From Micromonospora arborensis (GTDB taxonomy: Bacteria; Actinomycetota; Actinomycetes; Mycobacteriales; Micromonosporaceae): a stretch of 64,000 nucleotides of DNA. The DNA is taken from contig NZ_PYBV01000009.1 of assembly GCF_003205615.1 (NCBI RefSeq), forward strand, positions 1 through 64,000, given 5' to 3'. Below the pieces are notes generated by a model that had not been told where the DNA came from, did not search any database, and saw nothing but the letters and a program-made list of their open reading frames with translations. The translations under genes and the position numbers were made by a program. Shown piece after piece: positions 32,264-40,662 of the stretch (its first letter is position 1; every line of letters begins with the position of its first letter).

Positions 32264-32311
32264 TTCTGTCCAACGTGCCGACGGATACGGTGTTCACCGC
32301 CGGTAGTGGTC

Positions 32312-32743
32312 ATGGAACGCGCCGCCGAAGGACGAGGAATTAGCACACAGCGCAGCTACCACGAACCAGCTCCGGCGACCCACGACACGGCCACAGCCGC
32401 ACTCACAGCAGGCGATATCGACACCCTCACCGACTCGATGGTCGGGCTCGCGTTGCACGATGCGGACTGGCGCTGGTGCCAGGACTTCTACCTACGGGTG
32501 CTGGATCACCCGGAGGAGGACGTTCGGGCCACAGCAGCGATCTGTCTTGGCCACCTTGCCCGCATCCACCACCAACTCGATACCGACATAGTCCTGCCCG
32601 CTCTGCGCGCCCGGTTGCGCGACCCGGAGGTCGGCGGCACGGTGGAGGACGCCATCGCCGACATCGAGCAGTTCCTCGCTCTCCCGCCCGGCGCACCCAG
32701 GGATAGACATCCAATCGAGGTTTCGCAGCTGCGGTGGAGGTAA
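32312..32743 (+). CDS. HEAT-like helical hypothetical protein
   Basis: The protein (143 residues from the ATG at 32312) is all-helical with HEAT-repeat character: ALHDADWRWCQDFYLRVL, HPEEDVRATAAICLGHLARIH, LPALRARLRDPEVGGTVEDAI. A small family of this form is widespread in actinobacteria and sometimes accompanies immunity or contact systems. Its role is unknown. It lies just inside the third att copy. Confidence 0.65.
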   Translation: MERAAEGRGISTQRSYHEPAPATHDTATAALTAGDIDTLTDSMVGLALHDADWRWCQDFYLRVLDHPEEDVRATAAICLGHLARIHHQLDTDIVLPALRARLRDPEVGGTVEDAIADIEQFLALPPGAPRDRHPIEVSQLRWR

Positions 32744-32861
32744 CGCGGTTTGGCCCGCGCCCTACAGGGCCACCGAGACTCTGGGCGCTTCAAGGGTGCT
32801 CGGATGGTCCAACACCGGGCGGACTCAACGCACGATTTCTGGATTCGCACCGTTGAGACCC

Positions 32862-32902
32862 TCGAGTCCCTGGCGGCCCACTTCTCAGCAGGTCAGCGGC
32901 GC
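32862..32902 (+). other. Third, degenerate att copy
   Basis: 21 bases identical to the att core (TCGAGTCCCTGGCGGCCCACT), then an aligned stretch with three mismatches reaching GCAGGTCAGCGGC, and a conserved flank hairpin (GGTCAGC-GGC-GCTGACC, 32891-32907). The part upstream of the T arm is lost. Confidence 0.75.
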
Positions 32903-32981
32903 TGACCGGGGCGCTGGCATCCCGGATCAGGCCCGGTCCGGCAACGAAGCACAGCAGCGGCCCCCTGCGATGCTGGGTCGC

Positions 32982-33275
32982 ATGCTGCCATCCCACCTCA
33001 TCCGCGAACTGGAGACCCTGCGCAGGGCCTACCCCGACGGGGTGCCGGGCGAGGACTACCTTCCCCTTCTCGTTGTGCTCTGGCCCGACTTCTCCGACCG
33101 GAACCTGGCCGCCGTCGTCGCGGAGCTGACCCAGGGCCACCCCGTCGATGTCAACCATGACGCCACTGCGGCTGTCGCAGGTCGGAGGCGACCACCGGCA
33201 TCCGACGTCGAGAGAGTGCGTGAACGGCTGGCCTCAGCCGGGTACGTGGTCGATGACGGCGAGACTCACGAATAA
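32982..33275 (+). CDS. DUF3349-like small protein
   Basis: This protein of about 97 residues opens MLPSHLIRELETLRRAYPDG, with VPGEDYLPLLVVLWPDFSD and a C-terminal helix DVERVRERLASAGY. This matches the small actinobacterial DUF3349 family, soluble and of unknown role. An ATG at 32970 adds four residues. Confidence 0.65.
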   Translation: MLPSHLIRELETLRRAYPDGVPGEDYLPLLVVLWPDFSDRNLAAVVAELTQGHPVDVNHDATAAVAGRRRPPASDVERVRERLASAGYVVDDGETHE

Positions 33276-33299
33276 CGGTCGTCCCCGCGAGGGGGCGCG

Positions 33300-33722
33300 T
33301 CAGGAAGGACGGAACCAGGCGCGGGCCGAGGCGGGAACCAGCAGGAGCAGCACCAGCAATGCGCCGTACGCCATGGGCAGAAGTCCGAATTCACTGGACC
33401 CGAACGAGTTCAGCCCCGATAGCAAAAGCAGTCCGCCGAGCACCATGGCCACGATCCGAGACCCGCGCCAGCCGCGCCACAGCCCATACCCGACTGACGC
33501 GCAGACAGCCACGCCGACCAAGGCGAGCAGTAGCGCTGGCACCAGATTGGCGCCCTCGAACTCGGTCAACACCAGGACGAGCAACCCGATTGGCACCAGC
33601 GCGCCAGCGGCAACGAGCAATGCGGCGATGAGTACCGGCGCGGGTGGCTGGGACGAGGTCCCACCGCTCCCAGCCGGAGATCCGCCGGTAGCAGCTTGAC
33701 GGCGATCGTTGTCAATGCCCAT
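33300..33722 (-). CDS. Four-segment membrane protein, unknown
   Basis: This 140-residue protein has a polar Gly/Ser N-terminus and four hydrophobic segments (PVLIAALLVAAGALVPIGLL, ANLVPALLLALVGVAVC, IVAMVLGGLLLLSGL, LLPMAYGALLVLLLLV). The ATG at 33722 is chosen; the frame is open further upstream but lacks membrane or coding character. No family is recognised. Confidence 0.65.
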   Translation of the reverse strand: MGIDNDRRQAATGGSPAGSGGTSSQPPAPVLIAALLVAAGALVPIGLLVLVLTEFEGANLVPALLLALVGVAVCASVGYGLWRGWRGSRIVAMVLGGLLLLSGLNSFGSSEFGLLPMAYGALLVLLLLVPASARAWFRPS

Positions 33723-33951
33723 ACCGGACAAGCTATCCGACTGACGCGCGAGCGGCAGGCCCTCGGCACGACGGTGGTTGAAGCCGGTGCCTGACCTGTC
33801 GATCGCATCGGTGACGGCAATCGGCAAAACCGCCTCGGCCAGATGCGCCGTGACCCGCGAGGACAGGGGCGCCCACCAGTGGGTCCGCTGACTGTCCGCA
33901 GGTCGACACTCCAGACGGACATCGGCCTGACCATGGCGAAACGCTGACACA

Positions 33952-34494
33952 ATGTCGTGCGTGGATGGCGAGCAGCGGGAGCGGGCCGGGTTCATCGCCG
34001 AAGCCGAGTTGCTCGAACATCGGCACGCGACCTGGGCTCAACTTCAACTGAAGCAGGCCGCGTGGTGGCAACGCTGGAACACCCTGACGACTGTCTCTTC
34101 AGCGGTTCTCGCAGGCACCTCCGGTGCCGCCGGGCTGGCCTCTGCAAAGCTGGTTACGGCAGCCGCAGTCGCGGCCCTGATGGCCGCTGTCCTCGCCTCG
34201 GTCGCCAGCAGTTCCGGGGCCGCCCGCCGCAGCGAGGTGGCGTTCGTCGCGGCCGCGGCCAACCAGGCCTTCGCCGACCAGGCCAGGGCATTCCGTACCA
34301 CCTGTGCGCTGCACCAGCCGCTGCCCGAGGTGCGTGCCCGGTTCGCCGAGCTTTGCCAACAGCGTGACCAGGTGGTCACCAACGCTGCCTTGAAGTTGGG
34401 TCGGCGGCCGTTGTCGCGGTATCTCGCGAGGAGCACCCATCCAGATGCGGTGCCCAGTGGAAGCGTCGCGGTCCTCACGGATCGCGTGAAATGA
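33952..34494 (+). CDS. Two-pass SLATT-like membrane protein
   Basis: This 180-residue protein has a helical N-terminus (AELLEHRHATWAQLQLKQAAWWQRW), two adjacent hydrophobic segments at about 45-85, and a long C-terminal helical region ending in SRYLARSTHPDAV. The arrangement resembles SLATT-domain proteins, which in other systems are membrane effectors linked to nucleotide-signal defences; no cyclase is nearby. The resemblance is by topology, not by a decisive motif. The stop overlaps a 42-codon frame (ATGA). Confidence 0.6.
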   Translation: MSCVDGEQRERAGFIAEAELLEHRHATWAQLQLKQAAWWQRWNTLTTVSSAVLAGTSGAAGLASAKLVTAAAVAALMAAVLASVASSSGAARRSEVAFVAAAANQAFADQARAFRTTCALHQPLPEVRARFAELCQQRDQVVTNAALKLGRRPLSRYLARSTHPDAVPSGSVAVLTDRVK

Positions 34495-34619
34495 GCGGTC
34501 ATCCGATGACGGGCTTGGTGGAGCCGAGGATTCTGGCCGAGGTGTGGTTGGGGCCGCAGCATCCGCATACGGGGTTCACCCGCCACCACGTTCCGGCCGG
34601 GACCTCCGAGTCCGCATAG
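34491..34619 (+). CDS. Possible 42-residue protein coupled to the SLATT-like gene
   Basis: An ATG at 34491 overlaps the preceding stop and reads MSGHPMTGLVEPRILAEVWL... to a TAG at 34619. It has no signal, no membrane segment and three His. No more than the overlap supports it. The remaining 210 bases before the next gene hold nothing clear. Confidence 0.25.
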   Translation: MSGHPMTGLVEPRILAEVWLGPQHPHTGFTRHHVPAGTSESA

Positions 34620-34829
34620 GACGATGCGCGCCGCCAGTCGACGTAAGGACACGACGGCTCGTCCGTGCATGGGCTGGCGCGGCTGACGAGAAGAGCAGAG
34701 CCCTGCCGTCAGCGGCCGGTCGGCGACCGCGCTGATCGCGCGGCCGCCGAGGTCGCGCGGCTCGGCGGAAGGCCGCCGGCCGCGCTCGACGATCACCTGC
34801 ACCGCCGTCCCCGCAGCTGGTGCTGTCGG

Positions 34830-35246
34830 TCAGCAGCGCACTCCGGTCTCCTTCTGCGCCACGTCGGAGATCCCGCCGAGGGCCCGGGTGCACTCCGACA
34901 GCGTGTTGGCGCCCGAGGACCAGACGTCCGGGCCGCTGGAGCACTGCAGGTCGCGCAGCGTGCTGCCGGTCACGATCGAGGTGCAGACCTGGTACGCGCC
35001 GTGGCTCGCCCGGTACTGCTCCCACACGTACGTGTATGCGTAGTTCTTGCCGCAGCCCTTGTACTGCTTGACGGATGCGGCGGTCTGTCCGCCGACGGTG
35101 ACGTACGCGGTCGCGCCGATCTGCACCGAGCCCGCACAGCGGGGGTTTGTCTCGGCGTAGGCGGGACTCGAGATCGCCACCATCGCGGGCAGGGCCAGCC
35201 CGGCGGCCGCGAGGATGCGCACGCTACGTCGGGTAAGGCTCTTCAT
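34830..35246 (-). CDS. Small secreted Cys-rich protein
   Basis: This 138-residue protein has a classical signal peptide (MKSLTRRSVRILAAAGLALP..., cleavage near AYAET at residue 32) and six Cys in the mature part, so three disulfides are possible. The Tyr-rich centre (NYAYTYVWEQYRASHGAYQV) is beta-like. AAGGAGG lies 7 bases before the ATG. It is divergent from the XRE/NBR1 gene. Its family is not recognised, but its secretion fits the exported wall-enzyme genes nearby. Confidence 0.75.
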   Translation of the reverse strand: MKSLTRRSVRILAAAGLALPAMVAISSPAYAETNPRCAGSVQIGATAYVTVGGQTAASVKQYKGCGKNYAYTYVWEQYRASHGAYQVCTSIVTGSTLRDLQCSSGPDVWSSGANTLSECTRALGGISDVAQKETGVRC

Positions 35247-35382
35247 CGGTGACCTCCTTCAATGCACCGGAGCCGTCGCGTCCGGTGTCGGTATCCATCA
35301 CGATGATCGCCGTTAAGGTCCGTTCGGTACCCTCTTACACGCCCTGACAACGCCTGACGACGACGTCTGACATGGGGGACGG

Positions 35383-36396
35383 ATGGAAGACCAGCGTGCT
35401 GCCACCGAACCGATCCAGGACCGCGTGGCTGCCGAGAGATTCGCCGAACAGTTGCGGACACTGCGGACAACCGTGGGTAACCCGTCATTCCGGAAAATGG
35501 CCGGGCGGTCGGGCCGCATCTCGCACACGACACTGCACGAGGCTGCCGCCGGGACCAGGTTTCCCTCCTGGGAGACCACCCGCGAGTTCGTCCGGGCCTG
35601 CGAAGCGGACGAGGTCCAGTGGCGACGCGAGTGGGAGGCGGCTCAGCGTCCGGTGACGGTCCGCGCCGTCCCGGCCGGCGAACCAGCGCCGGTCGACAGT
35701 GATTTCCCGGCCGAAGCCGATATACAAAATATTGTGGACACTGGCGTGAGCGCCGCTATGTCCGATGCCACGGACACCCCCGGGGCCGGTAGGCCCAGCG
35801 TCACCGCACCTACCGACCGGGTGCCGGAGGGCGAGCGTGCGCTGCAGGGCGTGGAGGACTCGCCGGGGGCGGAAGCCAAGGCCACGGCTGCGCGTCGGCA
35901 ACGGTCACCGTGGCTCGCGGCCGCCGCGGTGATGGTGGTGGTGTCGGTCGCCGCCGTGGGCGTCATCATCCGCGAACGGTCGTCTCGAGATGGTTCCGCC
36001 GCCGCGGCAGTGTCGCCGACACCATTCTCGGACGCGTTGATTGCCGGGGACTCGAGCAAGTTCATCGTCGACGCCACCATCCCGGACGGTACACAGGTGC
36101 GGGTGAACTCCACCTTCCTGAAGGTGTGGACGCTCGCGAACGTGGGAAAGGTCGACTGGCACAACCGCTTCCTCGCGCGGACGAACCCCACCGCCGACGC
36201 GGACGGTTGCAAGGTGCCGGATCGGGTGCCGATCGGCGACACACCGCCCGGAGACAAGGTGAACATCAGTGTTCAGGTCACCGCGCCGAACCACCCCGGG
36301 CAGTGCTTGGTCAGCTGGAAGATGGTGGACGAGCACGGGCAGGAGTTCTTCCCCAGCCGCCGGCCGGTCTACTTCATGGTCAACGTCATCGCCTGA
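35383..36396 (+). CDS. Membrane-anchored XRE regulator with NBR1-Ig-like domain
   Basis: This 337-residue protein has an N-terminal helix-turn-helix (RFAEQLRTLRTTVG...ISHTTLHEAAAG, about 19-75), a linker, one transmembrane segment at about 178-198 (PWLAAAAVMVVVSVAAVGVII), and an extracytoplasmic NBR1-Ig-like beta domain (VRVNSTFLKVWTLANVGKVD; CLVSWKMVDEHGQEFFPSR). This is a one-protein link from the outside to DNA. It lies 194 bases before the wall-enzyme operon and may control it. Confidence 0.8.
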   Translation: MEDQRAATEPIQDRVAAERFAEQLRTLRTTVGNPSFRKMAGRSGRISHTTLHEAAAGTRFPSWETTREFVRACEADEVQWRREWEAAQRPVTVRAVPAGEPAPVDSDFPAEADIQNIVDTGVSAAMSDATDTPGAGRPSVTAPTDRVPEGERALQGVEDSPGAEAKATAARRQRSPWLAAAAVMVVVSVAAVGVIIRERSSRDGSAAAAVSPTPFSDALIAGDSSKFIVDATIPDGTQVRVNSTFLKVWTLANVGKVDWHNRFLARTNPTADADGCKVPDRVPIGDTPPGDKVNISVQVTAPNHPGQCLVSWKMVDEHGQEFFPSRRPVYFMVNVIA

Positions 36397-36542
36397 CCGC
36401 CACGACAGGTGTCAGGGCGCGAAGGCTCGATGTCAGTCTCGGGAACCAGCCAAGCTGACAACACCGCATCCATCGAGGTCCGTGAGGGCCTGACGAATCT
36501 GACAGGACAACGGGGTACCGAACAGTAGGCCTCTTCTCGCAA

Positions 36543-36570
36543 GGTGAGTCCGTTCCCAACGTGACTCACC
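36543..36570. promoter_or_regulatory. Inverted repeat GGTGAGTC-12-GACTCACC
   Basis: Perfect 8-bp arms lie 20 bases before the ATG of the first wall-enzyme gene and between it and the XRE/NBR1 stop. It could be an operator or an mRNA hairpin over the leader. Confidence 0.6.
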
Positions 36571-36590
36571 ACCTACGAGGAGGATCGTCT

Positions 36591-37454
36591 ATGCGCCGCC
36601 CCTGGATAGCCGTCGGTCTCGCCGTGCTCTGCGGGGCCGTCAGCGTCCCGGCCCATGCGTGGGCCGCGAAGTCCGGCGCCACAGCGCAGCCGAGCGTCAC
36701 CACGGCCGCGCTGCCTGTCGTGTCCATGGAGGCCACCGTTCTGGCGGCCCAGATCGACCCCCGCCGTGCCGACAACACACTGACCCCGGGCGCGAAGAGT
36801 TCCGTGCTCGCCGTGGAGCAGGCGCTCCAGGCGAAGGGCCTGCTGGACGCTCAGTGGGTCGACGGCTACTTCGGCACCGTGACCATCTCGGCGTACGCGG
36901 GCTACCAGCGCTCGCTCGGCTACACCGGCCTGGCCGCGAACGGGCTGCCCGGCACGACTTCCCTCACGAAGCTCGGGCAGAACCGGTACACCGTCAGCAA
37001 CACGATCGGCCCTGGCGCGAAGGTCCAGCGCGATGGGTACGTCGTCGACGCCCGTACTCAGGCGATGCTGGCCGAGGCTCAGCGTCTGCTCGGTTTCACG
37101 CTGGTGCTCGAGCAGGGCTCGTACAACCCTGGGGGCGACCCGACCTCGGCCGGTACGCACGACGGCGGGGGTGTGGTGGACATCGCGGTCACCGGCATGA
37201 CCGCCGCCAAGCGCACCGCCGTCGCCCGGGCTCTCCGCCAGGTCGGCTTCGCCGCCTGGGTCCGTAACCCGAGTCAGGGTGACTGGCCGTGGCACATCCA
37301 CGCCACGGCGATCAGCGACACAGACCTGTCCAGCCAGGCGCAGCACCAGGTCGGTGACTACTACCTCGGCATGAACGGTCTGGCCAACCAGGGCCCGGAC
37401 GACGGTCCCCAGGTCCCGTTCCTGACCTGGGAGCAGTACCAGCGCGGGCAGTGA
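36591..37454 (+). CDS. Exported M15-type peptidase with PG-binding-like domain
   Basis: This 287-residue protein has a signal peptide (WIAVGLAVLCGAVSVPAHAWA), a peptidoglycan-binding-1-like region (SVLAVEQALQAKGLLDAQWVDGYFG split over 80-105) and a C-terminal domain with GTHDGGGVVDIAVTG and WPWHIHA, the His-Asp-His zinc site of M15 carboxy/endopeptidases. A GAGGAGG ribosome site precedes the ATG at 36591. It should cleave wall peptides outside the cell. It is the first of four codirectional exported wall-active genes. Confidence 0.82.
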   Translation: MRRPWIAVGLAVLCGAVSVPAHAWAAKSGATAQPSVTTAALPVVSMEATVLAAQIDPRRADNTLTPGAKSSVLAVEQALQAKGLLDAQWVDGYFGTVTISAYAGYQRSLGYTGLAANGLPGTTSLTKLGQNRYTVSNTIGPGAKVQRDGYVVDARTQAMLAEAQRLLGFTLVLEQGSYNPGGDPTSAGTHDGGGVVDIAVTGMTAAKRTAVARALRQVGFAAWVRNPSQGDWPWHIHATAISDTDLSSQAQHQVGDYYLGMNGLANQGPDDGPQVPFLTWEQYQRGQ

Positions 37455-37507
37455 CCCGCCCCCGAACCCATCCACCAACCAACGCCCACCGTCCACGAAA
37501 GGACACC

Positions 37508-38392
37508 GTGAACATTCGCAAGAGCCTCGCCGTCGTCGGCGCCGCGCTCGCCATGACCACCTCCATCCTGACCGTCGCCTCACCAGCGCAGGCGGCGGCC
37601 CGGGACGGGGTCTGTGACAGCGGTGAGTTCTGCTACTACTACAACAGCGACAACGCGGGATCTATCTCGGACTTCACCGGATCGCTCGACGACTACGGCA
37701 CCGAGCAGCCCTCGTGCTACGACTTCAAGGGCGCTGGCGCCGGCAAGGGCCTGTGCATCAAGAACGAGGCCGCCTCGGTCTGGAACCGCAGCACCAAGAC
37801 CGTTCGCGTCTACTTCAACAGCGGCTACGCCGGTTCTTACCAGGACTTCGCGGCCGGCGCGAAGGGCAACCTCAACGCCACGCTGAAGAACAACAACGCC
37901 TCGCACCAGTTCTCGCCGTCGACGCGCACGAACATGTCGTACGCCCTGTACCAGGCCAGCGGCGGCTCGGTCACGTGCGGCTTCGACGGTTACACCACCA
38001 CGCCCGGCCGGCACGAGGGCATCGACATCGCCCGCAGCGTCGGCTCGGACGTGCACGCCCTGGTCTCCGGAACGGTCACCTACGTCGCGGCGGGTAGCAC
38101 CGGCAGCGGGGGCCTGTCCACGATCGCCGTCTACAACTCCTCGCTGAACAAGACGGTGATCTACCTGCACACCGCGCCGAGGTCCGGCGTGAGCGCGGGC
38201 GACGCCATCAGCAAGGGCGAGATCATCGCCGATGAGTCGTGGCACGGGGTGTCCTCCAGCTCGGGCGCGCACACCCACGTCGAGGTCCGGAACGGCCGGC
38301 AGACCCGCGCGTCCGTCAGCGTCGGTGACCCCACCCTGGACAACCCCGACCCGACCTCGTTCTGGAACTCCCAGGGCTACAACGAGAAGTAG
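37508..38392 (+). CDS. Exported I36-LytM (M23) wall endopeptidase
   Basis: This 294-residue protein has a signal peptide (MNIRKSLAVVGAALAMTTS..., cleavage after AQAAA), an I36/SMI-like beta/gamma-crystallin module (about 32-133, VCDSGEFCYYYNSDNAGS and four Cys), and an M23/LytM domain with RHEGIDIA and the HTHVEV zinc motif. It should cut peptide cross-links. The start is a GTG at 37508. The N-terminal 133 residues are nearly the same as in the next gene, pointing to duplication with exchange of the enzyme domain. Confidence 0.88.
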   Translation: MNIRKSLAVVGAALAMTTSILTVASPAQAAARDGVCDSGEFCYYYNSDNAGSISDFTGSLDDYGTEQPSCYDFKGAGAGKGLCIKNEAASVWNRSTKTVRVYFNSGYAGSYQDFAAGAKGNLNATLKNNNASHQFSPSTRTNMSYALYQASGGSVTCGFDGYTTTPGRHEGIDIARSVGSDVHALVSGTVTYVAAGSTGSGGLSTIAVYNSSLNKTVIYLHTAPRSGVSAGDAISKGEIIADESWHGVSSSSGAHTHVEVRNGRQTRASVSVGDPTLDNPDPTSFWNSQGYNEK

Positions 38393-38398
38393 GACGCC

Positions 38399-39175
38399 AT
38401 GAATATTCGCAAGAGCCTCGCCCTCGTCGGCACCGCGCTCGCCATGACCACCTCCATCCTGACCGTCGCCTCGCCAGCGCAGGCGGCAGCCCGGGACGGG
38501 GTCTGCGACAGCGGTGAGTTCTGCTACTACTACAACAGCAACTACGCCGGCTCGATCTCGGACTTCACCACGTCGATCGACGACTACGGCACGACCCAGC
38601 CGACCTGCTACGACTTCAAGGGCGCCGGCGCGGGCAAGGGCCTCTGCATCAAGAACAACGCCGCGTCGGTCTGGAACCGCACCAGCAAGACCGTGAAGGT
38701 CTACTTCAACAGCAACTTCGCCGGATCGACCCAGTCGTTCGCCGCTGGGGCGAAGGCAAACCTCAACGCCACGCTGAAGAACAACAACGCCTCGCACGAC
38801 ATCGGTGGTTCGACGAGCTTCCCCGCTGACCCAGACGCCGCCGATGCCGTGGCGTTCGCGAAGGCGCGGCTCGGGCACACCGACTGGAACAACGAGTGCG
38901 AACTGTTCGTCGAGCGGGCGTACGGCACGAGCGGCCAGTTCGCCACGGCCCGGGCGCACTACCTGTGGCAGCGGGACAACGGGCGCATCCACACCGGCTC
39001 GGTGCCGCCGGCCGGAACGGCCGTGTTCTTCACGTCCACCACGTCGGCCGGGCACGTCATGCTCTCCATCGGTGGTAACAGCGCCATCAGCACCGGACCG
39101 ACCGTCTACCAGACCAGCACGTTCCGGGACCGGTCCGACTACCTGGGCTGGGCGTACGTCCCGAGCGGCTGGTGA
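38399..39175 (+). CDS. Exported I36-NlpC/P60-like wall hydrolase
   Basis: The 258-residue protein has the same signal peptide and I36 module as the preceding gene (residues 1-133), followed by an NlpC/P60 or CHAP-like cysteine hydrolase domain with the nucleophile context WNNECELFVERAYG and a His in SAGHVMLSIGG. It should cleave peptide stem bonds or act as an amidase. It starts 6 bases after the previous stop, so the two are cotranscribed. Confidence 0.85.
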   Translation: MNIRKSLALVGTALAMTTSILTVASPAQAAARDGVCDSGEFCYYYNSNYAGSISDFTTSIDDYGTTQPTCYDFKGAGAGKGLCIKNNAASVWNRTSKTVKVYFNSNFAGSTQSFAAGAKANLNATLKNNNASHDIGGSTSFPADPDAADAVAFAKARLGHTDWNNECELFVERAYGTSGQFATARAHYLWQRDNGRIHTGSVPPAGTAVFFTSTTSAGHVMLSIGGNSAISTGPTVYQTSTFRDRSDYLGWAYVPSGW

Positions 39176-39231
39176 CCCGGCATGTCATGCCAACTTCCGG
39201 CACGTACCCCAATTTTGATCGGTAGCTGCGG

Positions 39232-40161
39232 ATGACCATTCTGAAGAGAGTTCCGGGCATTCTGGCGGTCCTGGCAGCGGTGCTCGTCGGCGTCGCGGTG
39301 GCGCCGGGCTCGGCGTCCGCCGCGGAGCGCGACGGGACCTGCGACAGCGGCGAGTTCTGTTACTACTACAACAGCAACAACGCGGGATCAGTCTCCGACT
39401 TCACCGACTCCCAGGACGACTACGGCACGACCCAGCCGTCGTGCTACGAGTTCAAGGGCGCAGGCAGCGGCAAGGGCCTGTGCGTGAAGAACAACGCCGC
39501 GTCGGTGTGGAACCGCACCTCCAAGACCGTGCGGGTCTACTTCAACAGCAACTTCGCCGGTGCGACCCAGGACTTCGCGGCCGGCGCGAAGGGCAACCTC
39601 AACTCCACGCTGAAGAACAACAACGCCTCGCACGAGCTGCTGACGGGCGGGGTGACGGGCTGCAGCACCGACGGCACCAACAGCAAGCTGCCGACCACCA
39701 TCCTCGTCTACCGGGTCAGTCTCGGGCGAGTCGACCGGGTTGACTTCAAGACGTACGTCAAGAACGTCCTCCCGAACGAGTGGATAACGAGTTGGCCGGC
39801 CGCTTCGCTGGACGCCGGTGCGATGGCCGTCAAGAGCTACGCCTGGTACTGGGCGCTGCACTCGACCCGGAAGACGCCCTCCGGGCAGTGCTACGACGTC
39901 GCTGACAACACCAACGACCAGGTGTACCGGCCGTCGTCTGCGGTGGCCTCGACGTCAGCCGCGGTGGACCGCACCTGGTCGACCCGGATGACCCGGAGCG
40001 GCAACATCCTGCGGGCGCACTACTGCTCGACCACCACCGCGTGCGGTGGCTGGGTGGACGGGAACTGGATGTCGCAGTACGGCTCGCGTGATCAAGCGAA
40101 CGCGGGCAAGTCTTACCAGACGATTCTGCACTACTACTACAGCGACGTGGTCATTTCCTGA
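39232..40161 (+). CDS. Exported I36-SpoIID-domain protein
   Basis: This 309-residue protein has a different signal peptide (RVPGILAVLAAVLVGVAVAP), the same I36 module (GTCDSGEFCYYYNSNNAGS; about 32-135) and a SpoIID domain (YVKNVLPNEWITSWPAASL, then AMAVKSYAWYWAL). SpoIID proteins are lytic transglycosylases; the Glu of PNEW fits the catalytic position. Cys pairs in the C-terminal half (CYDVADN, CSTTTACGG) suggest disulfides. It is the last gene of the cluster, followed by a strong terminator. Confidence 0.86.
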   Translation: MTILKRVPGILAVLAAVLVGVAVAPGSASAAERDGTCDSGEFCYYYNSNNAGSVSDFTDSQDDYGTTQPSCYEFKGAGSGKGLCVKNNAASVWNRTSKTVRVYFNSNFAGATQDFAAGAKGNLNSTLKNNNASHELLTGGVTGCSTDGTNSKLPTTILVYRVSLGRVDRVDFKTYVKNVLPNEWITSWPAASLDAGAMAVKSYAWYWALHSTRKTPSGQCYDVADNTNDQVYRPSSAVASTSAAVDRTWSTRMTRSGNILRAHYCSTTTACGGWVDGNWMSQYGSRDQANAGKSYQTILHYYYSDVVIS

Positions 40162-40176
40162 CGTCGCGCACCACCG

Positions 40177-40210
40177 GCGCCGCCCGTCGCAGATCTGCGG
40201 CGGGCGGCGC
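40177..40210 (+). terminator. Strong intrinsic terminator of the wall-enzyme operon
   Basis: Outer 10-bp stem GCGCCGCCCG/CGGGCGGCGC around a self-complementary CGCAGATCTGCG tip, directly followed by TTTC. It ends the four-gene set. Confidence 0.85.
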
Positions 40211-40245
40211 TTTCGTGGTCGAGCAGGCCGGAGCGAGCGTTACGG

Positions 40246-40632
40246 CTACTGCGCCTCGGGCTCCTGGGCGTAGGTCCGCAGCGCCGCCAGGCTCGGCGCT
40301 TCCTGCGCGGCCACGTCCGGCACGAACCCGGCCTTCGCGTGCTCCGGCTTGCCGGCCCATTGCCGCAGCACCTGTAGCGGGCGCACCTGGTTGGCCTTCG
40401 CCCAGCGGATGCGCTGCACCCAGCCGATGCGCGCGTTGAGCCCGACGTGGCCGGCATCGGGGCGTTCGACAAAACCGGCCGCGTCGTCGGTCACGGCTGC
40501 CCAGAGGTAGCCGATGGTCCGTCCGCCGAGCCGCACCGGCAGAATCCGCACCGGTGACGTCGTGGTGTCCGGGTAGTTGTCGGGCATGGAGACGGTCCGG
40601 AACTCCGGGTCCTCCGACATCGGGCCGCGCAT
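40246..40632 (-). CDS. Hypothetical protein
   Basis: This 128-residue soluble protein begins MRGPMSEDPEFRTVSMPDNY, followed by a beta-rich RILPVRLGGRTIGYLWAAVTDDAAGF and a helical C-terminus with QVLRQWAGKPE. An internal ATG (40620) is an alternative start. Family unknown. It is likely cotranscribed with the GNAT gene that ends 30 bases upstream. Confidence 0.6.
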   Translation of the reverse strand: MRGPMSEDPEFRTVSMPDNYPDTTTSPVRILPVRLGGRTIGYLWAAVTDDAAGFVERPDAGHVGLNARIGWVQRIRWAKANQVRPLQVLRQWAGKPEHAKAGFVPDVAAQEAPSLAALRTYAQEPEAQ

Positions 40633-40662
40633 GATGGCACCTCTCAGTCCGACTTCGATCGT

